Counted from the first letter of the stretch, positions 25,711 through 39,523 are shown. The stretch: 64,000 nucleotides of DNA from Pontederia crassipes (GCA_030549335.1 CM060195.1:9267501-9331500); one strand, 5' to 3'. Numbers and translations: made by a program. The notes: generated by a model from the letters alone, not told the origin.

Positions 25711-28532
25711 TGTAACACCCGGCCTAGAGTAAAAAAAATATATTAAACTTAAATCAGATTTATGTTGAAAAATTAAATCGATGAGTCTAATGGAAAGTTA
25801 TAATCAACTTTGTCTTTTGACCTCTACCTATATAAACTTTCCTATCAATCAAAACTTCCTTAAATCCTAGTCGCCGTGCCTCTCCTCTTTTCCCCCTCCA
25901 CCTGTACAAATACCTAGGCAATCAGGAGCCTGCCACAGGAGACAACCCAAGAATCTCGTCGGAAAATAGGGAACCAACCAGGGTGAGTTAGTAGCCATGC
26001 TAAAATCTTTGTAGCACTTTTAGGATTGTTTTCTTAACTTTTTCCTTAGTTTTCCCACTTCTGACGTGACCAACAGAAATGGTACCAAGGACGAGGTGTG
26101 GTCGAAGTTGGAGAACTTTCGTGGACTGCCAATGCGGAAAACGAACTAGAGAAAGAGGACCGAACAATAGAGAATTCGCATAAAGGTAGGTGGATCATTG
26201 GATTAACATTTGGATAACTTTAGCAATAGATTTGTATGTTGTTATGGTACAATTAGGTCATAGCATCGTCTCCCATCATCCAATGTCCGTCCAATATGAT
26301 TATTTTTGTTCTAAGAGGTTTATTCCGACGAAATTACGTTAGAAATTATGTCAGAAATCAAGCAGTCAGCGTCACCATTCTCGTCAGAATCCGAAAACTT
26401 GGCCTGAGTATTACATCATTGGGCGAAATAGGCATTGAACCCGAGTTGAAAGACGCCATGTTTGTGCCATCACTGACGTGTGCGTAGTACCGGAACCCAC
26501 TTTGGGCTCCACTAAACCCCACCTAAATTTCGGTAGGGATACACTAGAGGTCGGCTGAGTTCGAATCATACTCAGCTCGGGTTGGACCGAGGAATTTACC
26601 ATTGAATAACTTGGTCCAAGTTTTTCCATGACGATATAATATGATTTGATCTTTATTTTATTATTATTTTAATTCTAACTCATGATACCTGTTGCGTCTG
26701 ATTTTTGTTAAAAGTTATGTTATGTTTATATTGTGAATTGATTATTGTTTGATTCTTGCTTCATGGATTTTGATCCATCTAAGTACATCGACATCCTGGT
26801 AGAATGTATTATATTGTGATTTCTTATTGTTTGATCCATGATTTGTAATCGTTAGATTACACTTAAACATAGTTTATATTGATATTGACATTTGATTATT
26901 GTATTATCGATTATTCTTGATTGGTTATCGATCTGTCCGTATTGATATCATGACCTAGAGTATGGTCATATTAGAGAATGATAATTATATTATTAATTAC
27001 CAATTTATGGGTCATGATTTGAAAGTCCATTGTTATCCTATATTGTTATTAGATCCAATTCTATTCATTTGATCTCATTGTCTCATTGCATAGATTAAAT
27101 TCGAGGTGTAACCTCTCCTTGATTCCATCGATTACATAATCCTTTGATCTTGATTATTATCATTGCATTGTTATGACTTAAGTCCCAGTTAGGGTGAAGA
27201 CGAGAATCTAATTAATTGAAGATAAAAACTTGGGTGCTTATGTTACGGATTGATGGGATCTCATGGTATTACATTGCAGTTAGTGTTGGGGCATAACTTG
27301 TCCCTGTTGCATGATTTCTCCTCATCGTGTAACGAAAGAGGGTACCCTCCTCTTAAGAGAGGATGATCACCGTGATGTGCACAATCACTGACCACTCATA
27401 AAGTACATGACACCTCATTGCAACAAATACATTAATCAGTGACACTACATAAAAATATCAAAGATAAATAAGTTGATTACAACCTCCAATCAGAGCATTG
27501 AAAATACATTCAGAGCATAGTACAAAGCATTGATTCAAAGCATGAAATATGATAACGAAATACAACGTGATTCATTCCAATGATCAGAATCTCTATCTTG
27601 TATTATGATTGTTTTCATCTGATGATTTATTGTATTGTTCCTACTCAACTTGATTCTACATATAGACATCATATTGATACATATACATCGACAATCAAAG
27701 TATTGATTTCTTCCATTGGATCCCAGTAGTGTTTATCATGAATTTTGATGTTACTCATAGATATGATATTGATGAACTATCCAAAGCATTATATCATGCT
27801 AGATGTTGTCTTGGTTCACTCAGAGCATAGCTTTGATTCTCCTATTGATTTTATTCAAAGCATACTATTTGATTTACTTCATTGATCCTACACAGAGTAT
27901 AATATTGATCTTTTCCCTTAATTTGTTCTATTGATCTTATTTAGTGCATAATATTATTTTTATACCATTTTATACTGTTGATCATTCATTTGATTATACT
28001 CAGAGCATGACATTGATACATTTTAATGATTCTTATTTAAGCATGGTCTTGATTTCTTTTCATTGATTATTCCTTATTATTATGTTTACACTAACTCCAT
28101 ACTTCTTTATTGTTATTATTTATCCATTGATTTATTATCCACCTATTGGGCTGCGAAGCACATGGGTTATTATTTCCCTTGCATTGAATCCTGCAAGTAA
28201 TCAGAGTAATGAAGGGATGAGCTCAAGCGACTGACGATGTTCGTGATGGTGATGTGCAAATGGAGTAGTTTTAGGACATTGTCCTTATATCTTTACTTTA
28301 GACTTCCGCTTTAGCTATTGACGATTATTGGTACTATGACTTATATTAGAGATTCCACTACGCTTTCGCATTATTGTCATTTTGTATTGACATCTTATTA
28401 AATCTTCCACTTATATAATGTTCTGGTCAAAGAACCAATCAAAATCAACATTTTAGTCAGAGTATAGCATTGTTAATAGCGACCCTCAGGTTGGATCTTG
28501 TCACGTGGCAAAGGCGATTTGGGGGCGTTACA
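25711..28532 (+). repeat. Large Ty3/gypsy 5' LTR (Tekay/Del-like)
   Basis: A 2.8-kb segment from TGTAACACCCGGCC to GGGGGCGTTACA, with a TATA-like CTATATAAACT at about 25828. It is followed immediately by a degenerate Met primer site (TTATATCAAAGAG, within 28533-28551) and then by gag. The very long LTR and this order suit the Tekay/Del chromovirus group. No 3' LTR was found in the window. Confidence 0.68.
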
Positions 28533-28659
28533 TTTATTATATCAAAGAGTCTCATGTGCACGCATCATGAACAAATCGTTGCGCCATCCAATCCAATCAA
28601 GTAAGAGTCATTGCATTGAATTCATTGCTTTATTTCCTGATAATATACTATGTGTATAG

Positions 28660-29840
28660 ATGATAACCAGACGTAGAGTTGCTGGCTGTGGTCGTGGAGC
28701 AGTGCTCAAGAAAATAACATTGAAAACATAAAGGGCTAAAGGGGCTCATAGCGGAACGCCAAGGCTGAGGCAGAGGTTGTGGCCGTGGCCGTGGACAGAG
28801 AATGCAACAACTAGGGGTACACTATGAGGATAGCTATGTTGTTGATAGCCAGCCATTGCCATTACCACCATCGCCAGCACGACTGCCTCATCTAGAAACC
28901 CCATGACAGTTGATGTCTTCCGAAGACACTATCCAAGCATTTTTGAAGCTCCAGCCTCCACAGTTTGATGGCAAAGGAGAAGTTGACAAGGCTGAGCGCG
29001 GGATCCTCAACATGATGAAAATGTTTGAGTTTATGAAAGTTTTATATGCTACGAGCTGCCCAACTAATCACGCCCTAGATTGGTGGAAGAAGCACCAAGT
29101 TTCACAACCAAGGAGTGATCCCCTGGCAGAGTTTCTATGAAGCATTCGAGGGATGTTATTTCCCTAAATACCAACGCATTCAGAAGCAAAGGGAATTTCT
29201 TGCACTGCACTAAGAACAAATGACAATCGAAGATTATCATATCAGGTTCGTCCAACAAGAACAATACAACACCCGAGTGAAAGTTAGGGAGCATATCAAT
29301 TCGCCTAAAGCCTGAACTCCACAATTAGGAAGGATGCGCTATTGAGCCACTGCAAACCCTCAAGGATACAGTGGAACTTGCAACAAAGATGGAAAGGGAC
29401 AATGCACGAGAGCAAGAAGAAAGAAAAGAGCAAAAAGAAAGGGCACTAGTGCAATCCATTGAGCAATGTCAACCCAGGAGAGAAGATCGTCGTCCAACCA
29501 AGGGACCAGAGAGACGTGGCAATCAGTTTGACTATCGCGCTAGGCCTTCTGAGACATTCGATGATACACAAGTGTCAGATAGAGTCCTATGCACGCATTG
29601 TGGATGAACTTATGCTGGAGAATGTCGACTTAAGTAAGGGTCTGCATCCATTGCGGAGAGTTCGGGCACATTGTAAGAAATTGTCCGGTACGGATCAGAC
29701 GTGACCAACAATAACAAGATGCAAGGGACACAGGAAATTTAGTACAAGGTAGAGTCTATAATATGAAGACCTCTGTAGAACAAGAGAATGGCAATGACAC
29801 CATGGAAGGTACTCATACATGAACCATTACCATTGTTTCT
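28660..29840 (+). pseudogene. Ty3/gypsy gag remnant
   Basis: Homology to the retrotransposon Gag domain is spread over all three frames with several stops. It starts with a basic Arg/Gly-rich segment near 28660-28800. FLKLQPPQFDGKGEVDKAE (28940-29000) and HALDWWKKHQ are the Gag core, followed by a segment reading like YFPKYQRIQKQREFL in another frame. A charged ERDNAREQEERKEQKERA helix comes next, then a decayed CCHC knuckle region (CTHCG, later HCGEFGHI in shifted frames). Protease, reverse transcriptase and integrase are absent: sequence after about 29840 no longer resembles the element. Not functional. Confidence 0.75.
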
Positions 29841-31900
29841 TTTGACTAATTGGTATCGAACTCTATGATTCTATAAGAAAGCTAGATAGAGTGAATCTAA
29901 TAAAAAACATGAGAAAATATAAACAAAAACTAATGTAAAAAAAGAAATAACTGCTAAAAAGTAAATTAATCTAGACTACAGAAAGTGAATCTTATCAGCC
30001 TTAAATCCCGACAATAATGCTAAAAACTTGATGTGAATTTTGGTGGGAGTGTAATTAACTGACTGATTTATTGGACTCTATGAACAAAATGTAAACGACT
30101 ATGGTCTAGGCATAGACTATGCAGAAATGAAAACTAAACAAGGTCTAGGTGTAGACCATGCACTCCTCACTTCATTGAATTGCAAGTGCACAGGTCAAAT
30201 TAGTAGACTCAAATGTCGTATCCATAGTTATTTGAAGCTTAAGATTCACTAACTAATCTAAATTAATCATAAATTAAGTTAACTCTTTTTTGTGTTTTAT
30301 GGTAATTGATATAAAATGATAACTAACAAATAATGAAATGTTCTCTTAGGAATGGAGTAGATTAATCTTAACAAAAACTAATCTAAAAAAAATGAAAATA
30401 ACTACTGAAAAGTAGATTAATCTAGACTACATAAAGTAAATCTAATCAGCCTCAAATCCCTGACAACGACGTCAAAAACTTGGATTCAACCCATCAAAGA
30501 AAATAATCTCCATGGAGTATAGCAATTGAATCCAATCCGACTACCTTCCAAGAGCCTTCATCTATGAATATTATTATTTATAGTGTAGTGATATAATGGT
30601 CACAAAATATATGTCCCCTTCTTCTTTACTCTACTCGCATTTAACACCTTTAAAAAGGTATATTGCGCTGAAGCATTTTTTGGAAAAAAATTCACCTAAA
30701 AGTTTAAAATTTTATGTTTGTTATAAATATGGCCTAAACTCTAATTCATTGAATAACAAGTCACCCACTTTCAAATTTTCATTAAATATAGCTCTTATAT
30801 TTTTATTGTACGAAAAAACATCAACATTCAGGTCTTTTGTGATATGTTAAATATTGTTTGCACCAAACTGTAAAATGAATAGAAAAAACTTAATTATGTA
30901 TCATTTATGTGAGTAATTAATAATTATTATATACTAAAATTAACTATTTAATAACTAATGCAGAATAGATATTAATGATATAAATTTGTCGATGATGAAA
31001 CTAGTAATAATTTATTTTCAAAAAAAGTTGCACACACAATTATATATTTATTCTTTTCATGTATAAAAGATGTGGCATATATAGTATCAGTTTACCATTA
31101 TAATTTTTTCATATGGAACTAAATATAAAAAAAACATATTTTTAGGCTAAGTATGAGAAAAAAGTTCAGGGTAAATATAATCAAACTTTGAAAATATTTT
31201 GAATTTAATCTAACAAATTAAAGTTAGGACATATTAAAAATAAATATAAAAATGTAGACCTTTCTCTGCATTTTATTTTTATTTTAGAACGATTCTTTAG
31301 TTTTTTTTTTCTTAAATGGATGGGATTTATGTACCATATATTCAGTGATTTAATCATTTTCATTAAGGACAATAAACTGCAAGTCTGTTTACGTCTCACC
31401 AATATTTTAGTTCCATTCAAAGTGTATAACAACACAGAATGGTTTTGTATATCACAACAACACAACACACCAAGAATGGAATAAAATCCTACATCTATAG
31501 TTCAGTTTTCTTCTCATTATTTTGTCTTCTTTTGCACTATTCTCTTCCTATAGTTTACCGAACACCATTCAGATAAGTCTCCATTTTAAATTTAACTAAC
31601 TCAATTAATCGAATTCATAAGTCGAATTGAATAATATTATAATTAAAAATAAATCAAATCATATATTGTTCACAATCAAATAATATGAGATCATAAGTTA
31701 AGTTTTGAATATTAATATATATATTAATTTAATAGTTAATAAATTTATATGAATATTTAATAAAATTTTACTAAAGATCGATTTTATAAAAAATATATAT
31801 AATAAATTTAGGCATTATATTTTATTTTTAAGATGTAAAACGTGGATACGTAGATAGATAGATAGTTAAAATAATTTAATATTAATAAATAAAAAATGAG
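29841..31900. other. AT-rich region with LTR-like fragments and a diverged direct repeat
   Basis: A repeat of about 115 bp occurs at 29925-30041 and again at 30367-30486; shared blocks include ACAAAAACTAAT and TTAATCTAGACTACA. Between them TTGCAAGTGCACAGGT at about 30187 is typical of Athila/Tat-type gypsy LTRs and recurs at 57.68 kb. This is probably the remnant of such an LTR. A (TAGA)n run lies near 31853-31865. No gene. Confidence 0.45.
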
Positions 31901-32219
31901 GAGAAATCAATGAATAAAAGAAAATTTTTAAAAGACAAATTTTCTCTTTAAATTTAATAATTTTTCTTCTTATATCTTCCTAACCATACTTTTACTTCTA
32001 CAAAAAATAAATGAAACAAATCTGTTTTCTTTTATTTTTATATATTCGTAGTTTTCGAACACCTCTTATAATAGACAAATTTAAAAATGAATTTATCTTA
32101 AGAAAATATTATAATATATATATAATAATTTATAATGAATATATAACAATTAATTTAATAAATTTCAATGATAACAATTAGAAATAAAAAAAATTTAATA
32201 ATTAAAAAGCTAACTAGAA

Positions 32220-33100
32220 GTCAGAAGTCATATATAAGAGAATTTATATTTTTTTCTTATGACCAACCTCTACAAAATAGACTTTCATAAGAGTTACATA
32301 TTAAATCTATATATTATATCTTTGTGTCATTTATTTTCAGAAATTCCTATTTTTCAAAAACCATTTTTTTTGCATAGTATTCTGATAGTATGTATTAAAG
32401 TATTAATAACCTCTGCATTTATCTGTTTTGGGTGATTCTTTGTGATATAATTACTATATAAATTTTTAAACCACAACTCGATCTTTTCAAATTATGGTGA
32501 ATTTCAAAATTCGGCCATGCTACTATCCAAGGTAATATTGTAGTAGTCCAGTTTTCTAAACATAACTATTTATACATATTTTTTAATCATGCGATTCAAG
32601 TTCTAAGGAAACTAGTCTCGAGATCTTACCAACCATATAGAATTGTATTTTTTTTAATGAGTAAAATCTATATAAATATTTGTTGTAATATATAACAACC
32701 ATGAAATTGGATAGATAATAATGCAACATAACATATGCAACCCAATATTTCACATCATAGAACTTCTTCAACACAAACATATCAAACACATTGAAGAAAA
32801 GATAAAGTTGTACCCTCTTACATATTTTTTTAAACATATCAAACCCTCTTACATATTCTTCTCGAGAAAATCTAGATCTTTTTGTCTTTATTTTAGTTGT
32901 ACAGATCATCCTCACTTCATCTTAAGGATCCCCCGCCATGGAGAGGAATCCTAATGTTTTAATGGAGAGGAGAAAGAGAGGAGAGAGAAGATAAGAGGAA
33001 TTAGTGATATTTTTGGAGTTTTTAGGCTTCTATAGATAAATCACTGGAGGGTTCTTGTGTTAATTCTAAATACTCTTTTAGGAAAATTAGGGTTGTTACA
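32220..33100 (-). repeat. Degenerate gypsy LTR copy, adjacent to a polypurine tract
   Basis: On the minus strand the LTR start TGTAACAACCC (33100 downward) is preceded by AAAGGTAGAGAGA, a plausible polypurine tract (33101-33113). The segment shares ordered blocks with 34190-35060, for example CAAAATAGACTTT and GTCATTTATT, so the two are diverged LTR copies of one minus-strand element. The lower boundary is uncertain. Confidence 0.5.
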
Positions 33101-34189
33101 TCTCTCTACCTTTAAAAAAATTTGTACTCAATTTTAAAACTTAACATAATCAATTATCAAATAACTAACCACACATTAGTTACTCTACAATAACCACGCA
33201 TAAGAAAATTTAAACCATTCATTCTGTTGAGTGACCTTTGATATATGTTCTTGACGAATATTGTACATAGACTTAGATTTTTTAACATCACAATACTTAA
33301 ACATATCATAGGAGTCCTAAGGTACGAACTTTGTTCCAATATTAAATTCTAATTCCTAAAAAATTAACCTCAATGCTAGACATCATTGGGGAACTTTGGA
33401 TGTGTTATGTCCATTTGCCTTATATCATAATTATAATTCAACAACGGAAAACTTCGTAATAATGAAAAATAACTTAAAGAAAATATTCTTGCTAATGAAG
33501 AATTTGAAATAGTTTCCTAAATACTCAAACATATAACTCTTTTACTGAGTTGTTTCATAACTCCATGTACATTACTTATTATATGACAGATTTTTTTTTC
33601 TTTTTCTTCTTTTGACATTAACTTAACATAAGGGATGCTTCTTAAACTTTGATTTTTTTCGTCTTTTTTTATTATCATATGATATCTCGAAAGTTTATTA
33701 TGACTTCACCTACTTTATGATATGACATTTGGTGTTATTTAGTTGAATTCTCACGACAATATCAATACACTTGCCAGCTTGGTCATTGAGCTGTTATAGT
33801 TCTAAAAAATCTACATCACCTTGTTGGTTCAAGGCATTATTCTCCAAGAGTCTCAGATACCATAAAGGTGAAATATATTATTTTTCATCAATAGTTTTAA
33901 TGAAGTGCTGAGATATTTTTCTCAGTTTGGTATTTTATGAAAATCGTCAATATATCAAGCATTTGTTTATACAATATTTATCTTTTAAAAATAATTAGGA
34001 CTTTGGATGAAAATTCAATGTCTACAATGCATCAATCTTAATTTTATAAATAACATGACACATAAAAATCATATAAAGTAGTATAGACTGGCACATCAAC
34101 ATTTAGAGTGTATATATATGAACATTTAAAAAATAAAGATATTAACATAATAAAAGTTGACATAAATAAGTTTTTCAAACTAAACAATT

Positions 34190-35080
34190 ATGAGACATCA
34201 TTGCTAGAAAATTAATAACTCAATCGATGTACAACAATTTTAGATGATTCTGATTTTCTTTCAAAATAGACTTTAATAAGAATCATATACATTTTACATA
34301 TTTTTATGTTATTGTCATTTATTCTCTAAACTTCATAAAGAGTCAAAATCTAGTTTCTACACAGTAGTCTAGCAGCATGCATTAATATATTAATATATCT
34401 TTTCTATAGTTTTCCTTTTTGGTTGATTTCAAATTACATAGAAAGATTGTACATGTATCTAATGGTAATCAAATCTGAATTTGATCTTTCTAAATTATAG
34501 AGAATTTTATAATTCAGTCGGCTATTTGAGAAAGCATGATCGTAATATGGTTTTCTAGTCATATCTATTTATATACATCTTCAAATCAAATGAATTTGTA
34601 AAATAAACTTCGAGACATTTTCAATCATATATTATTTAAAATTTTTGAATGAGTAAAATCTATTTGAACATTTATTACAATAATAGTCACAAATTTGGAC
34701 ATATCAGAATGTAATATAACATATGAACACATCATAGCAACAATGTGTTCTAAAATTTCCGATCCAAACATATCAAATATACATTGAGAAGAAAAGAGAG
34801 TTTGATCTCATTTACATAATTGTGTCGATTTAGATCTAAAACCATATGTTACTTAGTCCCTTCTTGTTCTTCTTTGTCATCAATAAATCTCTAGATCTTC
34901 TTGTCCTTATCTTAGTAGTATTGATCATCTTTTTCAATCCATCTTGAAGATCCCTCATCATGAAAAGAAATTCTATTATAAATAGAAAGGAGGAAAGCTG
35001 AGAGAAAAGAATGAGATTTATGATAATATATGAAAAAGATTTTACGTTAAAATTAAAATATCTTGTAAAGGAATTCATAT
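34190..35080 (-). repeat. Second degenerate gypsy LTR copy
   Basis: Same orientation and same block order as 32220-33100, but more decayed. Downstream on the minus strand, TGGTATCTGAGA at about 33860 could be the decayed Met primer site. If so, less than 1 kb of internal sequence remains between the LTRs and no coding domain survives. Confidence 0.42.
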
Positions 35081-35172
35081 TTTTACATGTGAACTAGGCA
35101 ACCGAATCCAAACATGGATATGATATTTGGTTGACAATTTGATGCTCTAGAAAACTTAAATAAAAATAATTA

Positions 35173-35636
35173 CAACAACAACAACAAAGCCTTATCCCAC
35201 TAGGTGGGGTCGGCTACATGGATCATACGACGTCATTCCTCTCTATTAGTAACCAAACCTTTCGATATATTATTCACCAATAGATCTTGCTCTATTAGTT
35301 CGCCAAGTGTCCGCCTTGGCCTCCCTCTCCCTCTTTTAATCGGACTCCAAATTATTTGATCTACTCTTCTTACTGACGCATCTAATGGTCTTCTCTGAAC
35401 ATGACCAAACCATCTCAAACGATTCTCTACCATTTTCTCACTAATAGGAGCCACTCCGATTCGTTCACGTATATGGTCATTGCTAATCTTATCTAATCTT
35501 GTATGACCACACATCCATCTCAACATCCTCATTTCGGCTACCCCCACTTTACGTTCATGTTGTCCCTTTATAGCCCAACATTCACTACCATGTAACACTG
35601 CTGGCCTTATAGCAGTACGATAGAATTTTCCTTTAA
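35173..35636 (-). mobile_element. 5'-truncated RTE-type LINE with an exact 17-bp target duplication
   Basis: The minus strand encodes the C-terminal end of a plant RTE ORF2: YRTAIRPAVLHGSECWAIK, then VAEMRMLRWMCGHTR, RLRWFGHVQRRP and RGRGRPRRTL, with a stop after about 130 residues. The 3' end carries the family tail AGTGGGATAAGGCTTTG followed by (TTG)n. TTAAATAAAAATAATTA flanks it perfectly at 35156-35172 and 35637-35653. Only about 464 bp inserted, the usual result of incomplete target-primed reverse transcription. Confidence 0.95.
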
Positions 35637-36009
35637 TTAAATAAAAATAATTAATAATAAAAAAATACATTAGAAACTAGAATTCTATTATTATTCCATT
35701 ATATGATTATTTATTTCATTTTTAATACATCACTAAATTTTATCTCTTTTATTATCTTGCTAATACATTTCTTTAATATTTTTTTTTGTTTTATTCTGAG
35801 TGTGTCTCTATAAATATCATTTCATCGTTATATTATTTTTCTCATAAATATATTCGTTCTTACACTATCGTATTGTCACTTTATCTTAATTTTGAGGTTG
35901 ACATTTAATGACTTCTTTTTCGATGAATGAGAGGTACTAGCTAGTGATACAAACTAAAGAAAATAAAGTAGGTCTGAAGTTAAAATATAGGACGGGATAT
36001 AGAGATTCC

Positions 36010-36935
36010 AACAATATTGTCTGAAGATGATGTTGGCCATGTTTGCCGATGGATTGGCAAGATCAGTTTGAGGTTCTCTCATTGGTTACGTGCCATTTTG
36101 CGAGTCAATTAGCCACTTGATTGGCTTCTTAGTAAGCATGAGTGACGATCATGTCCCAAGGGTTGTACGTCAGCCGGTGTATCTTGTCAACTAGATCAGC
36201 TATATGTGCACCAGCCTTGGTGTTGTGGTTGAGGACTTGTTCAACTTCCTTGGAGTCAATCTCGAGGATTAGGCAGGTTTCCCTTGTTCCAAGATAGATC
36301 CAAGCCAATCATTGTCCCCTCAAGCTCAGCAAAAAGTGCAGGTCACACCTCTCAAGCTGGTTTCGTCGCGGATCACACCCCCGACGGTAGAGACTCCGCC
36401 AGCAAATGAACGAGCTTCGTCGATGTTACATTTGAGCCATCAGCTTGGTGGCTTCTCCCAATGTACAAACCTCGCCGAAGTATTGGAGGTTCCAAGTGCC
36501 ATAAGCCATGTTGAGTGTGTACTCCCTTGTCGAATTAGAGGTGATGGCCATGACTTGGTTGTGGATATAGGATCTTTCAACGTCGAATATGAGCATGTTC
36601 CTTCAGCTCCATATGTGACAGTAGGCAACTCCAAAGACTTGAGGGATGTTTGCTCTCCATTTCTGGTCTTGAGGGATGTTTGCTCTCCATAATCGAGCAA
36701 CCCAAGGGCAGACCCTTAGGGCATGGACGGGAGTTTCTAGGCCAATGTTACAGCATGGGAAAGATCTGGATCCGGATAACTTTCTTATGAGACGCTGCTC
36801 GTTCGTGAGGATTTTCCCATGTCCAACAAGCCAAAGGAGGATGCGAACATTCTCTAGCCCCTCCCACCTCCGAGCATGCCGCCAAAGTGTTCTTATTCGG
36901 CGGGTGTTAAGAGCTACGATTAAGTTATAAGCAGT
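36010..36935 (-). pseudogene. L1-type LINE remnant: zf-RVT and RNase H region
   Basis: The minus strand shows the zinc-binding reverse transcriptase segment of plant L1 elements (NVRILLWLVGHGKILTNEQR, then PCCNIGLETPVHALRVCP) at about 36880-36690. An RNase H-like domain (WWLKCNIDEARSFAGGVS, GGVIRDE, AELEGTMIGL) follows at about 36470-36250 and a decayed tail to about 36010. Frames shift several times. A 30-bp tandem duplication, with GAGGGATGTTTGCTCTCCAT twice, lies at 36641-36690. This is the downstream part of a LINE whose upstream parts lie beyond the inserted LTR. Confidence 0.75.
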
Positions 36936-38535
36936 TGATGCATGCATTTTCATACATGTTTTACATACATTATTTAGGTTATTTTTTGTAATTTTTATCA
37001 TTGCATGCATCTATTTTCTTATTTATTTTTTTAATTTTTTTTAGTTCAAAGCTACCCACTTCTATTTGATTTTATTCTCAGGATTATCATTTTAAAGGTG
37101 CAAAGCGATCGGATCGAAAAAGGACGCAAAACAGAGCACATATGATTGATTTCAAGAGAAATTCGAGCGTACCAGGTTGACGTTAAAAACTGAATCCGAA
37201 TCGATTTCTATCCGAAAATAAAATCTGAACAGAACCCGGCCCGAGTTGGAACAGACCCAGCCCGGATTAGTACAAACCAGCCAAACAGGCAGATTGCGTG
37301 CTTTTTCGACCGACTTTAATAGATTTAAATCGCGAACTCAACGTGGAACCCTAAAAGGCCACCACCCCTATAAATATGGATGTACCACGAACCCAAGGGG
37401 CATACAATCTCGGAGTTTGAAGCCCTAGCCGCACAAAAAATGAGAGACGAAGCTCTACTGCGCGCCACTGTAAATCAATCGAAGAAGTAGATATTTCGTG
37501 GTTTCAGACCATCGCTGGAGCATAGTTTCGACCAAGGCTTGTTCTAGAGACGTTCACCACTTCTTGGGAGTTTGATTTATAATTTCTAATCTTTATTTTA
37601 TAGTTTTTCCCTCGAATTTGATGTTAATTCTTCTGATTATAGATTAGTTTAGTTGTTCGAGGAAGATTACGTTAAGCTTCAATTTTCTCTGAGAACATAG
37701 TTATGATGTGTATTTCATGCTTTATCTGAGTTGAATAGTTTCTTGCATTAATTTTATATAATTATGCATAATAATCGCAAGAAAATATTGATCGGTATTC
37801 TTCTCTGTGAAGAACTCGGGCCGAGTTGGATACAATCCGGACCGGGTTCCCTCATTTTTTTCGCCGAAGAGAATTTTTTGTGTTAGCCCGGGCCAAGTTC
37901 TTTCAAACTTGGGCCGAGTTCTGTCAGTTCGATATTTTTGTTAGTAAATTAGTTTTAATTGCTAACAATTATATCATTAAACGGAGGTTTGCAACTTAAA
38001 GCATCTTAGATAAGGTAGATTGGAGTTGATCGAGTTTTCGACGTCTTTAATTTTACTTCTATTTAAGATAGTTAGGTTCTCGAGTTTTTGAGTCATTTAC
38101 TTTAAACAACCTTTCACATTAATGCATCTTAGTTCAGAATATGTTAAAGTAGATTGAGTTTTCAACGTGCTTTGATTATATTCGTACTAGGGTAGTTAGG
38201 TTCTCATGTTTTTGAGTCCTATACCTTTTTATCCGCTTATTTTCTACAGGAAGTTTATATTTGATTAACTGTTAATTAAGAGAATACGATAGAGATACAA
38301 AGTCCAAACTCTACTTTCTCTCACATTATTAAGAGCATCATTATCTTAAATTGTCATCAATTTGAATCACTTTTATTTGAAAATTAATTCTTGTTAATCC
38401 CTCAATTAATAAACTTAAGTTAGAAAGATAAGAATCTAGATTAATCCTCGTGGGTTTGACATTATATTCACTCTTTATTACTTGATACGATCTAGTATAC
38501 TTGTTAGTATATTTGCACTTAATTTGCACGCATCA
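36936..38535. mobile_element. Solo LTR (TGATGC...GCATCA) inserted into the L1 LINE
   Basis: A 1.6-kb segment begins TGATGCATGC and ends GCACGCATCA. The flanking pentamers gcagt (36931-36935) and acggt (38536-38540) match at 3 of 5. Removing it brings the L1 frame back into register across the junction (RARTAYNLIV), which supports the boundaries. There is no gag or pol. A diverged, truncated copy is at about 55262-56405. Confidence 0.72.
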
Positions 38536-38540
38536 ACGGT

Positions 38541-38885
38541 GCGAGCCCTGAAGCTGTATAGTTGGTCCAGTCGAGAATTCATAGGAGTCGGGTGAGTTGT
38601 AATCAACTTAATGATGGAGTCAAGTAGTAGGTCACTCATGGTTGTTGTCATATATAGATGTATTGAACATTGGCATGTGAGAGATGCTCAGGAATGGTCA
38701 TGTTAATCGTGTCTATAAAGGTGTTTATGTTAGGCAGTCAATTGTCCCCATCTAGCTTGGTGGGCAACAAGGTTCCAAGTGTGATAGTCTTCCATAGCCA
38801 TGGATCCTATTTAGCAATTGGAATCAAACATCGGTTCCGATGTGACGATTGGTGAAATCAGATGCAAAATCAGGTTTCGAAAAAA
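38541..38885 (-). pseudogene. L1 LINE remnant, segment upstream of the solo LTR
   Basis: Minus-strand translation gives DPWLWKTITLGTLLPTK and WLPNINTFIDTINMTIPE, in the position where plant L1 proteins have the 'DPWLP' stretch between the thumb and zf-RVT. Frames are broken. Confidence 0.5.
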
Positions 38886-39286
38886 GGGGTCAGGTCATTC
38901 CCCTAGCATCCCAACCTTTTTTTTTTAGTTAACATATTGTCAGTTTTTTTAATTTCATTTTTTTCTTACTTTATTTTCTCTCTCACACACATGTATCTTA
39001 TAAAATAATTTATTTATTAAATATAAATTATTTATTATAACATATTAATATAATATTATTTCTTACTTATTATTTCATTAAAAAGTTTTAATATTTTACT
39101 ACATAAAATTTATTAAAAATCAGATTTTTTATTTAAATAATATTTTTTAACAAAATTTTTTTAAACAAAATTTTTATTTTTTACTTTTATTTTTATTTAT
39201 AAAAAAATTATTTATATTTATAATATCAATTTTTATTTCAAAATCTACCAAAAATTAACTCATCATATCTAGTTTTTCCTATCACA
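38886..39286. other. AT-rich insertion between L1 pieces, unclassified
   Basis: Poly-T runs and very AT-rich sequence. It interrupts the L1 homology, but no terminal repeats or TSD were resolved. Confidence 0.35.
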
Positions 39287-39523
39287 TCAACTACCGTATT
39301 CATCGTCATCAAATTTCACTCCATTCAAACACACCTGAACTACGGAAACTTTGTGAACCTCTATTTCCCATTGCCAAATGACCCCCGGGGAATTGGAGAA
39401 CCTATTTTGTTGTCCAAATCTTGAATGGTATTTGCCTTTGAACACCTTCACCCACAACTTGTCTTCATTTATGTTAAGCTCCCATCCCAGTTTAGTTAGA
39501 AGAGATGTGTTAAAGGGCTTGAG
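39287..39523 (-). pseudogene. L1 LINE remnant: region after the reverse transcriptase core
   Basis: LLKPFNTSLLTKLGWELN and NEDKLWVKVFKGKYHSRFG match the conserved 'LxxFNxALLAKxGWRL...LWxxVLKxKY' block of plant L1 proteins. The homology stops abruptly at about 39524, where a GC-rich terminus starts. Confidence 0.75.

Noticed and set aside
36312-36692. 126-residue plus-strand frame
   Set aside because: It is antisense to the L1 RNase H/zf-RVT remnant.
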